Part shown: positions 36,168-45,054 of the stretch, one piece after another
How the letters are laid out: every line of letters starts with the position of its first letter
Position numbering within the stretch: position 1 is the first letter of the stretch
Origin: Phycisphaeraceae bacterium
GTDB taxonomy: Bacteria; Planctomycetota; Phycisphaerae; Phycisphaerales; UBA1924
DNA: 64,000 nt
Assembly (NCBI GenBank): GCA_021299385.1
Contig: JAJTGZ010000007.1
Span: 1-64,000 of the forward strand
Reading direction: 5' to 3'
Notes under the pieces: model-generated
What the model was told of the DNA's origin: nothing
What the model saw: the letters and a program-made list of their open reading frames with translations, nothing else
Database searches by the model: none
Program-made: the position numbers and the translations under genes

Positions 36168-36839
36168 ATGAAGACTCTTCGTATCGCGGCCGTCGCCCAG
36201 GTGGCCTGCTTCGCGGTTGTGGCCTGTGCGGCCCTGGCGGTGCCGGCGCGGGGGGATGTGATTTTGTCGAACGTCTCGGGCCTGTCCGGGCCGAGCGTGC
36301 CGCACGTGGGAACAAGCATCGGGCCGACGTTTCCCCCGTCGGTCGCCGCGGACTTCACCAAGGCGGTGGGGATCACGACGGGGGCCAGCGAGCTTCGCTT
36401 GGACGCGATGCGTGTCTTGGTGACTTCCTCCCCGGCCCAACTGGGCGGGGGGATTTACAGCGATGTCGGCGGGAACCCGGGCGTGCTGCTGGCCTCGTTG
36501 GCCACGCTGACGCTCGGGCAGATTCTCGAGCCGACCTTGGTCGTGTTGACGACGACCGCAGACTTCACGCTCGGCGCCTCGACGACCTATTGGTTCGTGC
36601 TGACATCGCCGACAGGCGACAGCGACCTGAACTGGAATCGCTTGGAGCCCAACGTTGCGCCAAGCCCTGCCGGGGGGGTGGCTTTGGCCGGGTATCGCTT
36701 GAGCACCGACGGGGGGGCGTCGTGGAGTGTTTCGACGACTCCCAACGTTGTGGCAATCGAGGCCACTGTGATCCCCGCGCCCGGGGCTGCGGTGCTGCTG
36801 GGCCTGGGTGGACTGCTGGCGGCACGGCGGCGGCGGTGA
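36168..36839 (+). CDS. Secreted surface protein with PEP-CTERM-like anchor
   Basis: 223 residues. Signal peptide ends near ARGD; the middle is a beta-rich domain (LRLDAMRVLV, GGGIYSDVGGNPGVLLASL, FTLGASTTYWFVLTSPTG) resembling choice-of-anchor domains, and the tail IPAPGAAVLLGLGGLLAARR is the same hydrophobic-plus-Arg anchor as its neighbour. AAAGGA stands just upstream of the ATG. Probably co-transcribed with the HAF-repeat gene. Ligand or role unknown. Confidence 0.8.
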   Translation: MKTLRIAAVAQVACFAVVACAALAVPARGDVILSNVSGLSGPSVPHVGTSIGPTFPPSVAADFTKAVGITTGASELRLDAMRVLVTSSPAQLGGGIYSDVGGNPGVLLASLATLTLGQILEPTLVVLTTTADFTLGASTTYWFVLTSPTGDSDLNWNRLEPNVAPSPAGGVALAGYRLSTDGGASWSVSTTPNVVAIEATVIPAPGAAVLLGLGGLLAARRRR

Positions 36840-36891
36840 TGTCGGGTCCTGTGGTGGGTGCGGGGTTAGAAGGTGTTTTAGAAATCTAAGG

Positions 36892-37195
36892 TTGCGGGCT
36901 GGACGCCCAGGCCACCGTGAAGCCCGCCGATCGCGGGCGGGACGCCCGCTCCACCGGGGACTCCGGTCGCGGGCGGGGACGCCCGCGCCACCGATCTGGC
37001 CAGCCAGCTCCGGTCGCGGGCGGGGACGCCCGCGCCACTGATCTGGCCAGCCGGCTCCGGTCGCGGGCGGGGACGCCCGCGCCACCGATCTGGCCAGCCG
37101 GCTCCGGTCGCGGGCGGGGACGCCCGCGCCACTGATCTGGCCAGCCGGCTCCGGTCGCGGGCGGGGACGCTCGCGCCACCGATCTGGCCAGCCGC
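36892..37195. repeat. 47-bp tandem array with hairpin units
   Basis: Five head-to-tail units of 47 bp begin at 36961, 37008, 37055, 37102 and 37149, each starting CTCCGGTCGCGGGCGG, with only a few substitutions between units. Two degenerate partial units precede them (36892-36960). Every unit contains a 7-bp stem GCGGGCG/CGCCCGC with a 4-nt loop. It fills most of the 360-bp convergent gap between a surface-protein gene and the chemoreceptor gene, ending 5 bp before the latter's stop codon. Confidence 0.9.
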
Positions 37196-37199
37196 ATCT

Positions 37200-38846
37200 T
37201 TATATCTTGAACTTGCCGACGAGTTGCTGGAGGGTCTCGGCCTGGGCGGAGAGCTGGCTGGCGGCGCTGGCGGACTGGGTTGCGCCTTGGGTGGACTCGC
37301 GTGTAACGGCGTTGATCCGTTCGACGTTTTTGGCGATCTCGCCGCTGGCGGCAGACTGCTCCTCGGCGGCGGCGGCGATGGACTGGACCATTGCGCGGAG
37401 GTTCTGGCTGCTGGCAGTAATCTTCGAGAGGGCGCTGCCCGCGCTGGCGGCGAGTTCGACGCCGGCGGTTACCTTGGTGGTGCCGGCCTGCATTTTGGAG
37501 ACGGCCGTGGTGGTCTCGGTCTGGATCTCGCGGATGCTCTGGGCGACTTCTTCGGTGGCTTTCTGGGTGCGTTCGGCGAGTTTTCGCACCTCGTCGGCGA
37601 CGACGGCGAAGCCCCGGCCGTGCTCGCCGGCGCGGGCGGCTTCGATGGCGGCGTTGAGTGCCAGGAGGTTGGTCTGGTCGGCGATATCGTTGATGACGCC
37701 GATGATCTGCCCGATCTGCTCGGACTTTTTGCCCAGGCTCGAGACGGCGCCTGCGCTCTCGTTGACCTGCTGGGCGATGCCCTTCATCTCGATGACGGTC
37801 TGCTGGACGACCTCCCCGCCGTCGTGGGCGTCTTTGCCTGAGTTCTCAGCGAACTGCGATGCGTCGGCGGACTTTTTAGCGACCTCGATGACCGATGCGG
37901 ACATCTCTTCGATCGCGGCGGAGACCTGCTGGGTCTGCTCCTGCTGGCTCTTCATGCCCGTGGACATCTGCTCGGCGCTGGCAGCAATCTCGGTGCTGGC
38001 GGCGGCGACGTTCCGGGTGGTGCTGGCGACCTCTTGGATGAGCGTCTGCACGCGGGAAACGAACTGATTGAAGAAGCGGCCCATGTCGCTGAGTTCGTCG
38101 GTCTCGCTCTCGTCGAGGCGCTGGGTCAGGTCGTTGTTCTGGGTCATCTCGCCGATCTTGGCGAGCATCGCGGCCAGGGGGAGCTTGAGCGAGCGGGAGA
38201 TGAAAAAGCCGAAGATCATCACGATCAAGGCGGAGGCGGTCATCGTGGCGATGATGTTCACTTTGGCAGACTGGGCTTGGGCGATGGCGGCCATGGTCTC
38301 TTGTTCTAGTTTGGTGGAGGTGGCAACGGAGAGTTCCTCGATTGCACCCTGGCTGATGGCGTAAAGCTCGGCCAGTTCGCCGGTTTGTATGGCGGCGGCG
38401 GCGTCTTTGGTCTTGCCCTCTCTGATGGCCAGGAGGTATTTGCTCTCGAAGATTTCGATGTACTTGTCAGACGCCGTGGTGGCCTTGGTAAAGAGGTCGC
38501 GGCTGTGTTCGTCGATGTTGCTGCGCCAATGGGTGATGCGCTCGCGGTACTGCCTGACGTTGTCGGCGTACTGGGTCAGGAGGGTCTGGACCGCCTCGGG
38601 CTTGGTGGCGACGAGTGCCTTGCGGATGCAGTGGTCGATGGGCAGCAGCGAGGCGGGAGGTGGCATGATGTCGGCCAGGAGGGTGCTGCGGTCGTTCAGC
38701 GCGTTGGCGACGGGGCTCCCGACGCGGATGTTTTCGACGGTGAAATAGACGTACCCGCAGAGCAGAGCCATGACGACCATGACTGAAGCGGACATGACGT
38801 TGAGTCGGGCGTTGACACGGATGCGACGCATGGAAATGGAGCTCAT
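37200..38846 (-). CDS. Methyl-accepting chemotaxis protein
   Basis: 548 residues. Helix 1 (about 18-38, [17 protein letters not shown]), a periplasmic helical sensor of about 150 residues (four-helix-bundle type), helix 2 (about 195-215), a HAMP segment ([19 protein letters not shown]) and a long cytoplasmic coiled coil with the conserved hairpin tip ([37 protein letters not shown]). It senses an external ligand and signals to CheA/CheW. The start at 38846 follows AGGAAG; a longer frame adds 18 residues before it. No che genes lie nearby, so it is an orphan receptor. Confidence 0.93.
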   Translation of the reverse strand: MSSISMRRIRVNARLNVMSASVMVVMALLCGYVYFTVENIRVGSPVANALNDRSTLLADIMPPPASLLPIDHCIRKALVATKPEAVQTLLTQYADNVRQYRERITHWRSNIDEHSRDLFTKATTASDKYIEIFESKYLLAIREGKTKDAAAAIQTGELAELYAISQGAIEELSVATSTKLEQETMAAIAQAQSAKVNIIATMTASALIVMIFGFFISRSLKLPLAAMLAKIGEMTQNNDLTQRLDESETDELSDMGRFFNQFVSRVQTLIQEVASTTRNVAAASTEIAASAEQMSTGMKSQQEQTQQVSAAIEEMSASVIEVAKKSADASQFAENSGKDAHDGGEVVQQTVIEMKGIAQQVNESAGAVSSLGKKSEQIGQIIGVINDIADQTNLLALNAAIEAARAGEHGRGFAVVADEVRKLAERTQKATEEVAQSIREIQTETTTAVSKMQAGTTKVTAGVELAASAGSALSKITASSQNLRAMVQSIAAAAEEQSAASGEIAKNVERINAVTRESTQGATQSASAASQLSAQAETLQQLVGKFKI

Positions 38847-39167
38847 GGCTTGCTTCCTGGTTCGATCTAGGGTGAAGAGATGGGGACGGCGTGTTGACAC
38901 TCAGTGAGGTGTTTGCATCGGATGGAGACTGCCGGCACTTTTCTGGCAGGTGAGAAAAACGGGTATGAGGACGGCGCTGGGGACGGTTGGGTGCGTGCAG
39001 GGGGTGATAAAAAGCTGGGCGGACGGCCGAGTGGGGGTGGGTGGTGCGGGGGGTTGCGGGTTCTCGGGCCTGGGCGGCGTGATGCCGCTATCGTGCGGGC
39101 TTCAGTGGATACAGCACCTGGCCAACCTGCACAGCCGAGCATCCTTGCACCGGGTGCGCGGAGCGAT
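38847..39167. other. Divergent intergenic region of 321 bp
   Basis: The gap lies between the chemoreceptor (minus) and the MFS gene (plus). A perfect TTGACA is at 38894-38899 on the plus strand, but the hexamers 16-18 nt downstream resemble a -10 only poorly. A short inverted repeat CTGCC/GGCAG lies at 38929-38949. I see no coding sequence in it. Confidence 0.4.
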
Positions 39168-40439
39168 ATGCGCCGTTCGGTAACCGACGGGTGCGCGTGG
39201 GCGGTGATGATGGGGTTTGGGGACCAGTTTTTGCCGGCGTTTGTGCTGGCGTTGCACCTTGGTGAGCGTTGGGCGGGTTTGATCGCGACGCTGCCCGGGT
39301 TTTTGGGTGCGCTGCTGACGCTGCTAACGCCGTGGGGGGTTGAAAAGTTTGGGAGCCACAAGAGGTGGACGGTTTTGGCGGCGTGGTTGCAGGCGTTGAT
39401 GTTTGTGCCGCTGGTGGTTGCTGCGCTGGTGGGGAGTATGCCGGTGTGGGCGGCGTTTGCTGTGGTTGGGCTTTATCAGTTTGGTGGGTTGTCTGCGGGT
39501 GTGGGGTGGAGCACGTGGATAGCGACGATCGTGCCGGGGGATCGTCGGCCGGCGTTTTTCAGTTTTCGCAACCGGATGATCTGGATTTTTCAGTTGATCG
39601 CAATCTTCACGGCCGGGTGGGTGCTCGAGCAGTTTCCGGGTGAGCGTGCGCTGATTGGCTTTGCGTTGGTGCTGTCGGTGGCGTGCGTGGCGCGTGGGGT
39701 GTCGGCGGTGCTGCTGGGGCGGATCAGCGAGCCGGTGCCGTTGCCGCATGGGCACCGGACGGTGGGGTTTGTTGAGGTCGCCTCACGGCTGGGGCATGGG
39801 CCGGAGGCGAGGTTGATTGTGTATTTGTTCCTGGTGGCGTTTGCGACGAACATCTCGCTGGGGTTTTTGCCGCCGTTTGTGCTTGGTGCGCTGGGGGAGC
39901 CGAAGCAGAACTGGGCGCTGGTGATGGGCGCGATGATGGTGGGGCGGATTGCGATCCTGTTTCCGCTGGGCGGGATCATCGGGCGGTTCGGGGCCAGGGG
40001 TGTGATGATGGCGGCGGGGGTTGGGATCGCGCTGGTGCACGGGCTTTTCCTGCTGACGTCGCAGGCCAGTGAGGTGCTCTCGCACGTGCCCGGGGTGGTC
40101 GGTGCGCACCCGAGGTTGGTGTATGTGATGGGTGTGCAGTTGATCGCGGGTGTGCTGTACGCGGCGTTTGACCTGACGAGCTGGCTGCTGCTGCTTCGGC
40201 ACACGCGCGAGAGCGAGCGGACGAGCATGATTACGCTGACGTGGTCGTGCTTCTGGGTGTTTAGTTTCCTGGGCACGCTGGCCGGGTCGGGGGTGATCTC
40301 GGGGTTCCGGGTGGCGGGGAGCGAGCCGACGCAGTTTACGTACCAGGGGTATATGTGGGTCTTTGCGGTCGGCACGGGGGTGCGGGTGCTGACGCTGTTG
40401 CCGCTGCTGACGTGGGTGCGGGGGCTGCCGAGGGATTGA
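39168..40439 (+). CDS. MFS transporter (unassigned subfamily)
   Basis: 423 residues, about 11-12 helices. Opening GFGDQFLPAFVLALHLGERW and LATLPGFLGALLTLLTPWGV fit an MFS half, with FFSFRNRMIWIFQLIA in the middle loop and MVGRIAILFPLGGIIGRFGA beginning the second half. No substrate can be named. The ATG at 39168 has GGAG 4-5 nt upstream; the preceding open frame of 88 residues has non-coding composition. It lies 38 nt upstream of the protease gene, so the two may be co-transcribed. Confidence 0.8.
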   Translation: MRRSVTDGCAWAVMMGFGDQFLPAFVLALHLGERWAGLIATLPGFLGALLTLLTPWGVEKFGSHKRWTVLAAWLQALMFVPLVVAALVGSMPVWAAFAVVGLYQFGGLSAGVGWSTWIATIVPGDRRPAFFSFRNRMIWIFQLIAIFTAGWVLEQFPGERALIGFALVLSVACVARGVSAVLLGRISEPVPLPHGHRTVGFVEVASRLGHGPEARLIVYLFLVAFATNISLGFLPPFVLGALGEPKQNWALVMGAMMVGRIAILFPLGGIIGRFGARGVMMAAGVGIALVHGLFLLTSQASEVLSHVPGVVGAHPRLVYVMGVQLIAGVLYAAFDLTSWLLLLRHTRESERTSMITLTWSCFWVFSFLGTLAGSGVISGFRVAGSEPTQFTYQGYMWVFAVGTGVRVLTLLPLLTWVRGLPRD

Positions 40440-40477
40440 GGGCTGCGTGCAGGCGTGGTTACTACAGTGGTGGACAC

Positions 40478-42541
40478 ATGGGCAATATCAGCGATCTGTT
40501 GACGGTTGTGCTTGGGTTCTCGGCCATCATCTTTGTGCACGAGTTGGGGCACTTTATTGTGGCGCGGTGGGCTGGGGTGCGTGTGCTGGCCTTTGCGCTG
40601 GGGTTTGGGCCTGCGCTGGTCAGTTACCGCAAGGGGATGGGCGTGCGGACGGGGACGAGTGAGCCTGCGTACCGGAAGATGGCGCGGGAGCAGGGGGATG
40701 GGCGTGGTTTGGTGCCGGGGGTCAGCCCGACGGAGTATCGGCTGAATGTCTTCCCGCTGGGTGGGTATGTGAAGATGCTCGGGCAGGATGATGCGGACCC
40801 ATCGCACCGGAGCGAGCAGCCGGATAGTTACAACAGCGTGTCGATCCCCAAGCGGATGGCGATCATCTCGGCGGGTGTGGTGATGAACCTGCTGACGGCG
40901 GCGTTGATGTTTGTGGTGGTCTTCTATGTGGGGCTCAAGGCCGAAAGCCCGCAGTTGGGGCCGATCGCCCCCGGCTCGCCGGCGGCCAAGGCGGTTGCGG
41001 TGGGGCACGCGGGGCCTGATGGGTTGCGGGCGGGGGACGTGGTCGTTGCGATCAACGGCGAGCAGGTCGAGGCGTTCAAGGACATCACGCTGGCGGTGGC
41101 GATGAGTCGGCGTGATGCGGCGATGGAGATTGAGGTGCTGCGCGGGGAGGATCGGCTGCGGTTCAAGGCGACGCCGAGGGTTGACCGCGTGAGCAACATG
41201 CTCGCGCTGGGGTTGCAGCCGGCCAACAGCGGGACGATCGCCAGGGGGATCAATGAGGAAGAACTCAGGCGTGCGGGGTTGCCTGCGGGTGTGGTGCCGG
41301 GGATGCGGCTGGCGGGTGGATTGACTGCGAGCGGACTGGATGAGAAGTTTGCCGGCAGCAATGGGGAGGGTGTGGAGGTTGTATTTGAGGGTGATGGCGG
41401 AGGCGTGTCGATCACGGGGACGCTGCGTGGGCAGGCGGAGTTTGAGGTTGCGCGTGTGTCGCGTGCGGACGGGACGATGGTGCCGTTTGTTCATCTGATG
41501 GGGCTGGTGCCTGTGATGCGTGTGGGGAGGGTGGAGGAGCGTGCCGCGTCGGCTGGTCTGCGGGAGGGTGATATCTTCGCTCGGCTGGGGGAGATCGACT
41601 GGCCTGGGGTGGAGGAGGGGACCAGGCAGATCCGCGGGACGACGGGGCCGACGATCAACGCGGAGGTGCTGCGTGCGGGCAAGGATGGCGTGCCCGAGCG
41701 GGTGGTGCTCAAGGAGATTCCGGTGCGGGATGGGACGATCGGGTTCTACCCGCAGGCGATCCCGGCCGAGGGTGGCCAGGGTGGTGGATTGCCGGCGTTG
41801 ATCCTTGCGCGCTGGCCGCGCGGGAGTGTTACGGACGGCAAGGGCGAGCCGGTTGCGGTGCCGGGCAGTGCGCTGGTGGGGTTGCTGCCTGGGTCGATGG
41901 TGGTGGGTGTCGATGGGACGCCAGCGACGACGATGACGCAGGTGCGCGGCGCATTGCAGGCTGCGGCGCGTGCCGGGCGCGAGCAGGTGGAGGTGTCAGT
42001 CAAGCTCCCTGATGCTGCGGGCACGATCGAGAGCCGGAAGATTGAGTTGACGGTGCTCGACCGCGAGCGGTTGCTTGCGTTGGGGTGGAGCAGCCCGCTG
42101 GATGCATTGATCTTTGAGCAAAAGCAGGTGCTGCTGCGGCGGAGCACACCAATGGGGGCGATCGCCAAGGGGGTCCAAGAGACGCACAAGATGGTGCTGA
42201 CGACGTACCTGACGTTTGCGAGGCTCTTTCAGGGGTCGGTGAAGATAGAGCACCTCAAAGGGCCGATCGGGATTGCGCATGTAGGGACGCTGATCGCCGA
42301 GCGCGGGTGGATTTGGCTGCTGTTTTTCATGGCTGCGTTGAGCATTAACCTGGCGGTGGTGAACTTTTTGCCCTTGCCGATTGTGGATGGTGGGCACTTT
42401 GTGTTTCTGTGCTACGAGGCGATCACGGGCAAGCCGGTGAGCGTCGCGGTGCAGAACGCGGCGACGATCGCGGGGCTGGTGCTCATCGGCAGTGTGTTTC
42501 TGATCACGACGTATCAGGACCTGATGAACCTGATCAGGTAA
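40478..42541 (+). CDS. rseP: RseP-type site-2 intramembrane zinc protease with extra PDZ-like domains
   Basis: 687 residues; RseP proteins are usually about 450. Helix 1 carries the zinc motif FVHELGH (HELGH 21-25), and the third ligand motif NFLPLPIVDGG is at 629-639. Between them are three PDZ-like modules (starting near LGPIAPGSPAAKAVAV, VMRVGRVEERAASAGL and VPGSALVGLLPGSMVVGVDG). It would cleave membrane-spanning anti-sigma factors or signal-peptide remnants. ATG at 40478, chosen because the first helix follows directly. Located between an MFS gene and gpmI. Confidence 0.9.
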   Translation: MGNISDLLTVVLGFSAIIFVHELGHFIVARWAGVRVLAFALGFGPALVSYRKGMGVRTGTSEPAYRKMAREQGDGRGLVPGVSPTEYRLNVFPLGGYVKMLGQDDADPSHRSEQPDSYNSVSIPKRMAIISAGVVMNLLTAALMFVVVFYVGLKAESPQLGPIAPGSPAAKAVAVGHAGPDGLRAGDVVVAINGEQVEAFKDITLAVAMSRRDAAMEIEVLRGEDRLRFKATPRVDRVSNMLALGLQPANSGTIARGINEEELRRAGLPAGVVPGMRLAGGLTASGLDEKFAGSNGEGVEVVFEGDGGGVSITGTLRGQAEFEVARVSRADGTMVPFVHLMGLVPVMRVGRVEERAASAGLREGDIFARLGEIDWPGVEEGTRQIRGTTGPTINAEVLRAGKDGVPERVVLKEIPVRDGTIGFYPQAIPAEGGQGGGLPALILARWPRGSVTDGKGEPVAVPGSALVGLLPGSMVVGVDGTPATTMTQVRGALQAAARAGREQVEVSVKLPDAAGTIESRKIELTVLDRERLLALGWSSPLDALIFEQKQVLLRRSTPMGAIAKGVQETHKMVLTTYLTFARLFQGSVKIEHLKGPIGIAHVGTLIAERGWIWLLFFMAALSINLAVVNFLPLPIVDGGHFVFLCYEAITGKPVSVAVQNAATIAGLVLIGSVFLITTYQDLMNLIR

Positions 42542-42642
42542 TGCACAACCCTCTGCGCCGATTGCCCATTGCACATTGCCCATCGCGGATTGTGCTGCCT
42601 TTGCCGGTGAGTGCCTGTGCGTTTCTGCGCTAAAGTGCTGGC

Positions 42643-44328
42643 ATGAGCACATCCAGGCCGCCGTTTGTGATGATTGTCCGCGACGGGTGGGGTGAGAACC
42701 CGCACGCTTCGCACGATGGGTTCAACGCGGTGAAGATCGCCCGCGAGCGGGGGTTGACGCCGGTGGATGATGCGTTGCGGCGGGACTGGCCGTGGGCGTA
42801 TGTCAGGACGTGCGGGCTGGACGTGGGGGTGCCTGCGGACCAGACGGGCAACAGCGAGGTGGGGCACCAGAATATCGGCGCGGGGCGGATTGTTGACCAG
42901 GAGGTGGTGCGGATCAGCAAGGCGTGCGAGAGCGGGGAGATGGCCGAGAACGGGGCGATCAAGGGGGCGATACTCGCGGCGAAGAAGTCTGGCGCGATGG
43001 TGCACCTGATGGGGATTGCTAGCGACGCGGGGGTGCACGGGCTGCTGGCGCATCTGTATGCACTCTTGCGGGCGTGCAAGAAGCATGGGCAGTTGAAGGT
43101 GGCGGTGCATCTGTTCACCGACGGGCGGGATACGCCGCCGCAGAGTGGGAGGGGTTATATCCGGCAGGTGCAAGAGCAGATCGATGCGCTGGGCGTCGGT
43201 GTGATCGCGACGGTCGCGGGGCGGTACTTTGCGATGGACCGGGACTTTCGCTGGGAGCGGGTGCGGCTGGCGTATGACGCGTTGACTGGGCGTGGGGGGA
43301 TTACCACCGCGGCCTCGGCGGATGCCGCGATCGAGCGGGCGTACAAGCACCCAGCGACGCCGAGCCAGAACGGAGATGAGTTTGTGCATCCCGTGGCGAT
43401 CGGTGCGACGCCCGAGGGTGTGCGTGCGACAAGGATCAAGGATGGGGACAGCGTGATCTTTTACAATTACCGCGGCGACCGGCCGCGTGAGTTGGCGATG
43501 GCGTTTGTGCTCGATGATGCGCAGTGGGCAGGCGTCAAGGCCAGCCCCGACAGCGGCGTGCGCGGTTTTGACCGCGGCGTGCGCGTGCGGACGGAGTTTG
43601 TTGCCATGACGGCGTGGAGCCAGGATCTGGCGCCGCTGATGAAGGTGGCGTTTGACAAGCCGCCCAAACTAGTCGGGATTCTTGGGGAGGTTTTGAGCAA
43701 GGCTGGCCTGCGGCAGCTGCGCGTGGCCGAGACGGAGAAGTTCCCGCATGTTACGTTCTTCTTCAACGACTATCGCGAGGCTCCGTTTGCCGGGGAGGAG
43801 CGCATCAACCCGCCCAGCCCGCGCGTGGCGACGTATGACCTCAAGCCCGAGATGAGCGCGGCGGCGGTGCGCGACGCGGTGCTCGGTGCGTTGGCCTCGG
43901 CCACACGCCCCGATGTGGTGATCGTTAACTTTGCCAACTGCGATATGGTGGGGCACACGGGGAACCTGGAGGCTGCGATCACAGCCGTGGGTGTAACCGA
44001 TGCGTGCGTGGGGGCGATTGTGGATGCGACGCTGAAACTCGGCGGGAAGCTGGTCGTGCTTGCCGACCACGGCAACGCCGAGCAGATGTGGGACCCGGAG
44101 TCCAACAGCCCGCACACCGCGCACACGATGTACGACGTGCCGGTCTACGCCATCGGCGCGGGGCTTGAGGGCCGTCGGCTGCGCGGAGACCAAGAGCGTG
44201 CGGGGTATCTGGACGCTGGGACGCGTGCGGGGCGCGGCAGGCTGGCGGATATCGCGCCGACGGCGCTAGAGATGATGGGGCTGCCGAGGGTGCCGGAGAT
44301 GGCCGGGCAGAGCTTGCTCAAGGCATAA
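42643..44328 (+). CDS. gpmI: 2,3-bisphosphoglycerate-independent phosphoglycerate mutase
   Basis: 561 residues of the alkaline-phosphatase-like mutase family, interconverting 3- and 2-phosphoglycerate in glycolysis with two Mn ions. Metal Asp14 is in IVRDGWGENP, and the phosphorylated Ser71 is in DQTGNSEVGHQNIGAGR. FTDGRDTPP, RYFAMDRD, NYRGDRPRE, FANCDMVGHTG and ADHGNAEQM are all conserved. Slightly longer than usual (about 510-550). The ATG lacks a clear Shine-Dalgarno; a preceding gap of about 100 bp contains no gene. Confidence 0.95.
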   Translation: MSTSRPPFVMIVRDGWGENPHASHDGFNAVKIARERGLTPVDDALRRDWPWAYVRTCGLDVGVPADQTGNSEVGHQNIGAGRIVDQEVVRISKACESGEMAENGAIKGAILAAKKSGAMVHLMGIASDAGVHGLLAHLYALLRACKKHGQLKVAVHLFTDGRDTPPQSGRGYIRQVQEQIDALGVGVIATVAGRYFAMDRDFRWERVRLAYDALTGRGGITTAASADAAIERAYKHPATPSQNGDEFVHPVAIGATPEGVRATRIKDGDSVIFYNYRGDRPRELAMAFVLDDAQWAGVKASPDSGVRGFDRGVRVRTEFVAMTAWSQDLAPLMKVAFDKPPKLVGILGEVLSKAGLRQLRVAETEKFPHVTFFFNDYREAPFAGEERINPPSPRVATYDLKPEMSAAAVRDAVLGALASATRPDVVIVNFANCDMVGHTGNLEAAITAVGVTDACVGAIVDATLKLGGKLVVLADHGNAEQMWDPESNSPHTAHTMYDVPVYAIGAGLEGRRLRGDQERAGYLDAGTRAGRGRLADIAPTALEMMGLPRVPEMAGQSLLKA

Positions 44329-44517
44329 GTGGGTCGGGGGTGCGGCAGTTGTGGGTGTGGGCTGGATGCGGGTCTGGCGTATCGGACTGTGCGTGGTTTC
44401 GGACGTTGGCCAAGTGGGATCGGACGTGCGCTGGCCAATAAAGCTTGAGGCGTTGCCGGGGGTGCGGGCGGGAGTGTAAAGAGTGTGTGGTTTGGGCGTT
44501 GCTGCGCTCACGGGGTG

Positions 44518-45021
44518 ATGTTGGCGGCACGATCGATGCGGGCTATGCCCACGCCATTGACTCGCCGAACGACTGTTGCTCTTGGCCTGCACTCGTCGCC
44601 GCGTGTGGACGCGGCGTTGTGGCAGCAGGTGGAGATCGCCTTGGACCAGGTGGGTCAGCTCGAGGCCGTGCTGGGGGATGTGGACTTTGAGTTGATCGTC
44701 GGCGAGCTGTGTGGTGGTCGGTCGGTGCGGCCGAGCGCGCGGGCGGTCGAGCGTGTGGGTGTGATGCGGGGGCACTACCAGCGTGATGAGCGCGAGCGTG
44801 CGCAGGTGCGTGCCGGTGCGGACGAGGCGGGCTGCCGAAGGCTGCTGGGTGTGGTGGAGATGACCTTTGCGGGGCTGCCGACGCTTGGGGGTGTGCTCGA
44901 TGGGGAGCAGTTTTGCCGGTACTTGTCGGTGGGCGTGCGGGACCAGTTGAAGATGACGGGGTTCCTGGCCGAGGTGCGATCGCTGGTCCGCCAGTGGATC
45001 AACGGCCGGCAGGCGGCGTGA
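44518..45021 (+). CDS. Hypothetical protein
   Basis: 167 residues, mostly helical by composition, no signal peptide or membrane segment. Segments such as LWQQVEIALDQVGQLEAVL and GMTFAG-like VEMTFAGLPTLGGVLDGEQF do not match a family I know. A helix-rich C terminus ends QWINGRQAA. The start is uncertain: ATG 44518, 44536 and 44545 are all possible. Codon use is like its neighbours. It stands alone between gpmI and the convergent dockerin gene. Confidence 0.55.
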   Translation: MLAARSMRAMPTPLTRRTTVALGLHSSPRVDAALWQQVEIALDQVGQLEAVLGDVDFELIVGELCGGRSVRPSARAVERVGVMRGHYQRDERERAQVRAGADEAGCRRLLGVVEMTFAGLPTLGGVLDGEQFCRYLSVGVRDQLKMTGFLAEVRSLVRQWINGRQAA

Positions 45022-45054
45022 GAAGGCTTGCAGATCGCGTGCTGCTTAGATTGT

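Noticed and set aside
36892..37195. Tandem array as a CRISPR
   Set aside because: Units are contiguous 47-bp repeats with no variable spacers, and no cas genes are present.
39590..41494. Open minus-strand frame of 634 codons antisense to the MFS and protease genes
   Set aside because: Its translation is dominated by His, Arg, Pro and Thr with no motif, while the plus-strand genes have clear domain signatures. Long shadow frames are expected in GC-rich DNA.
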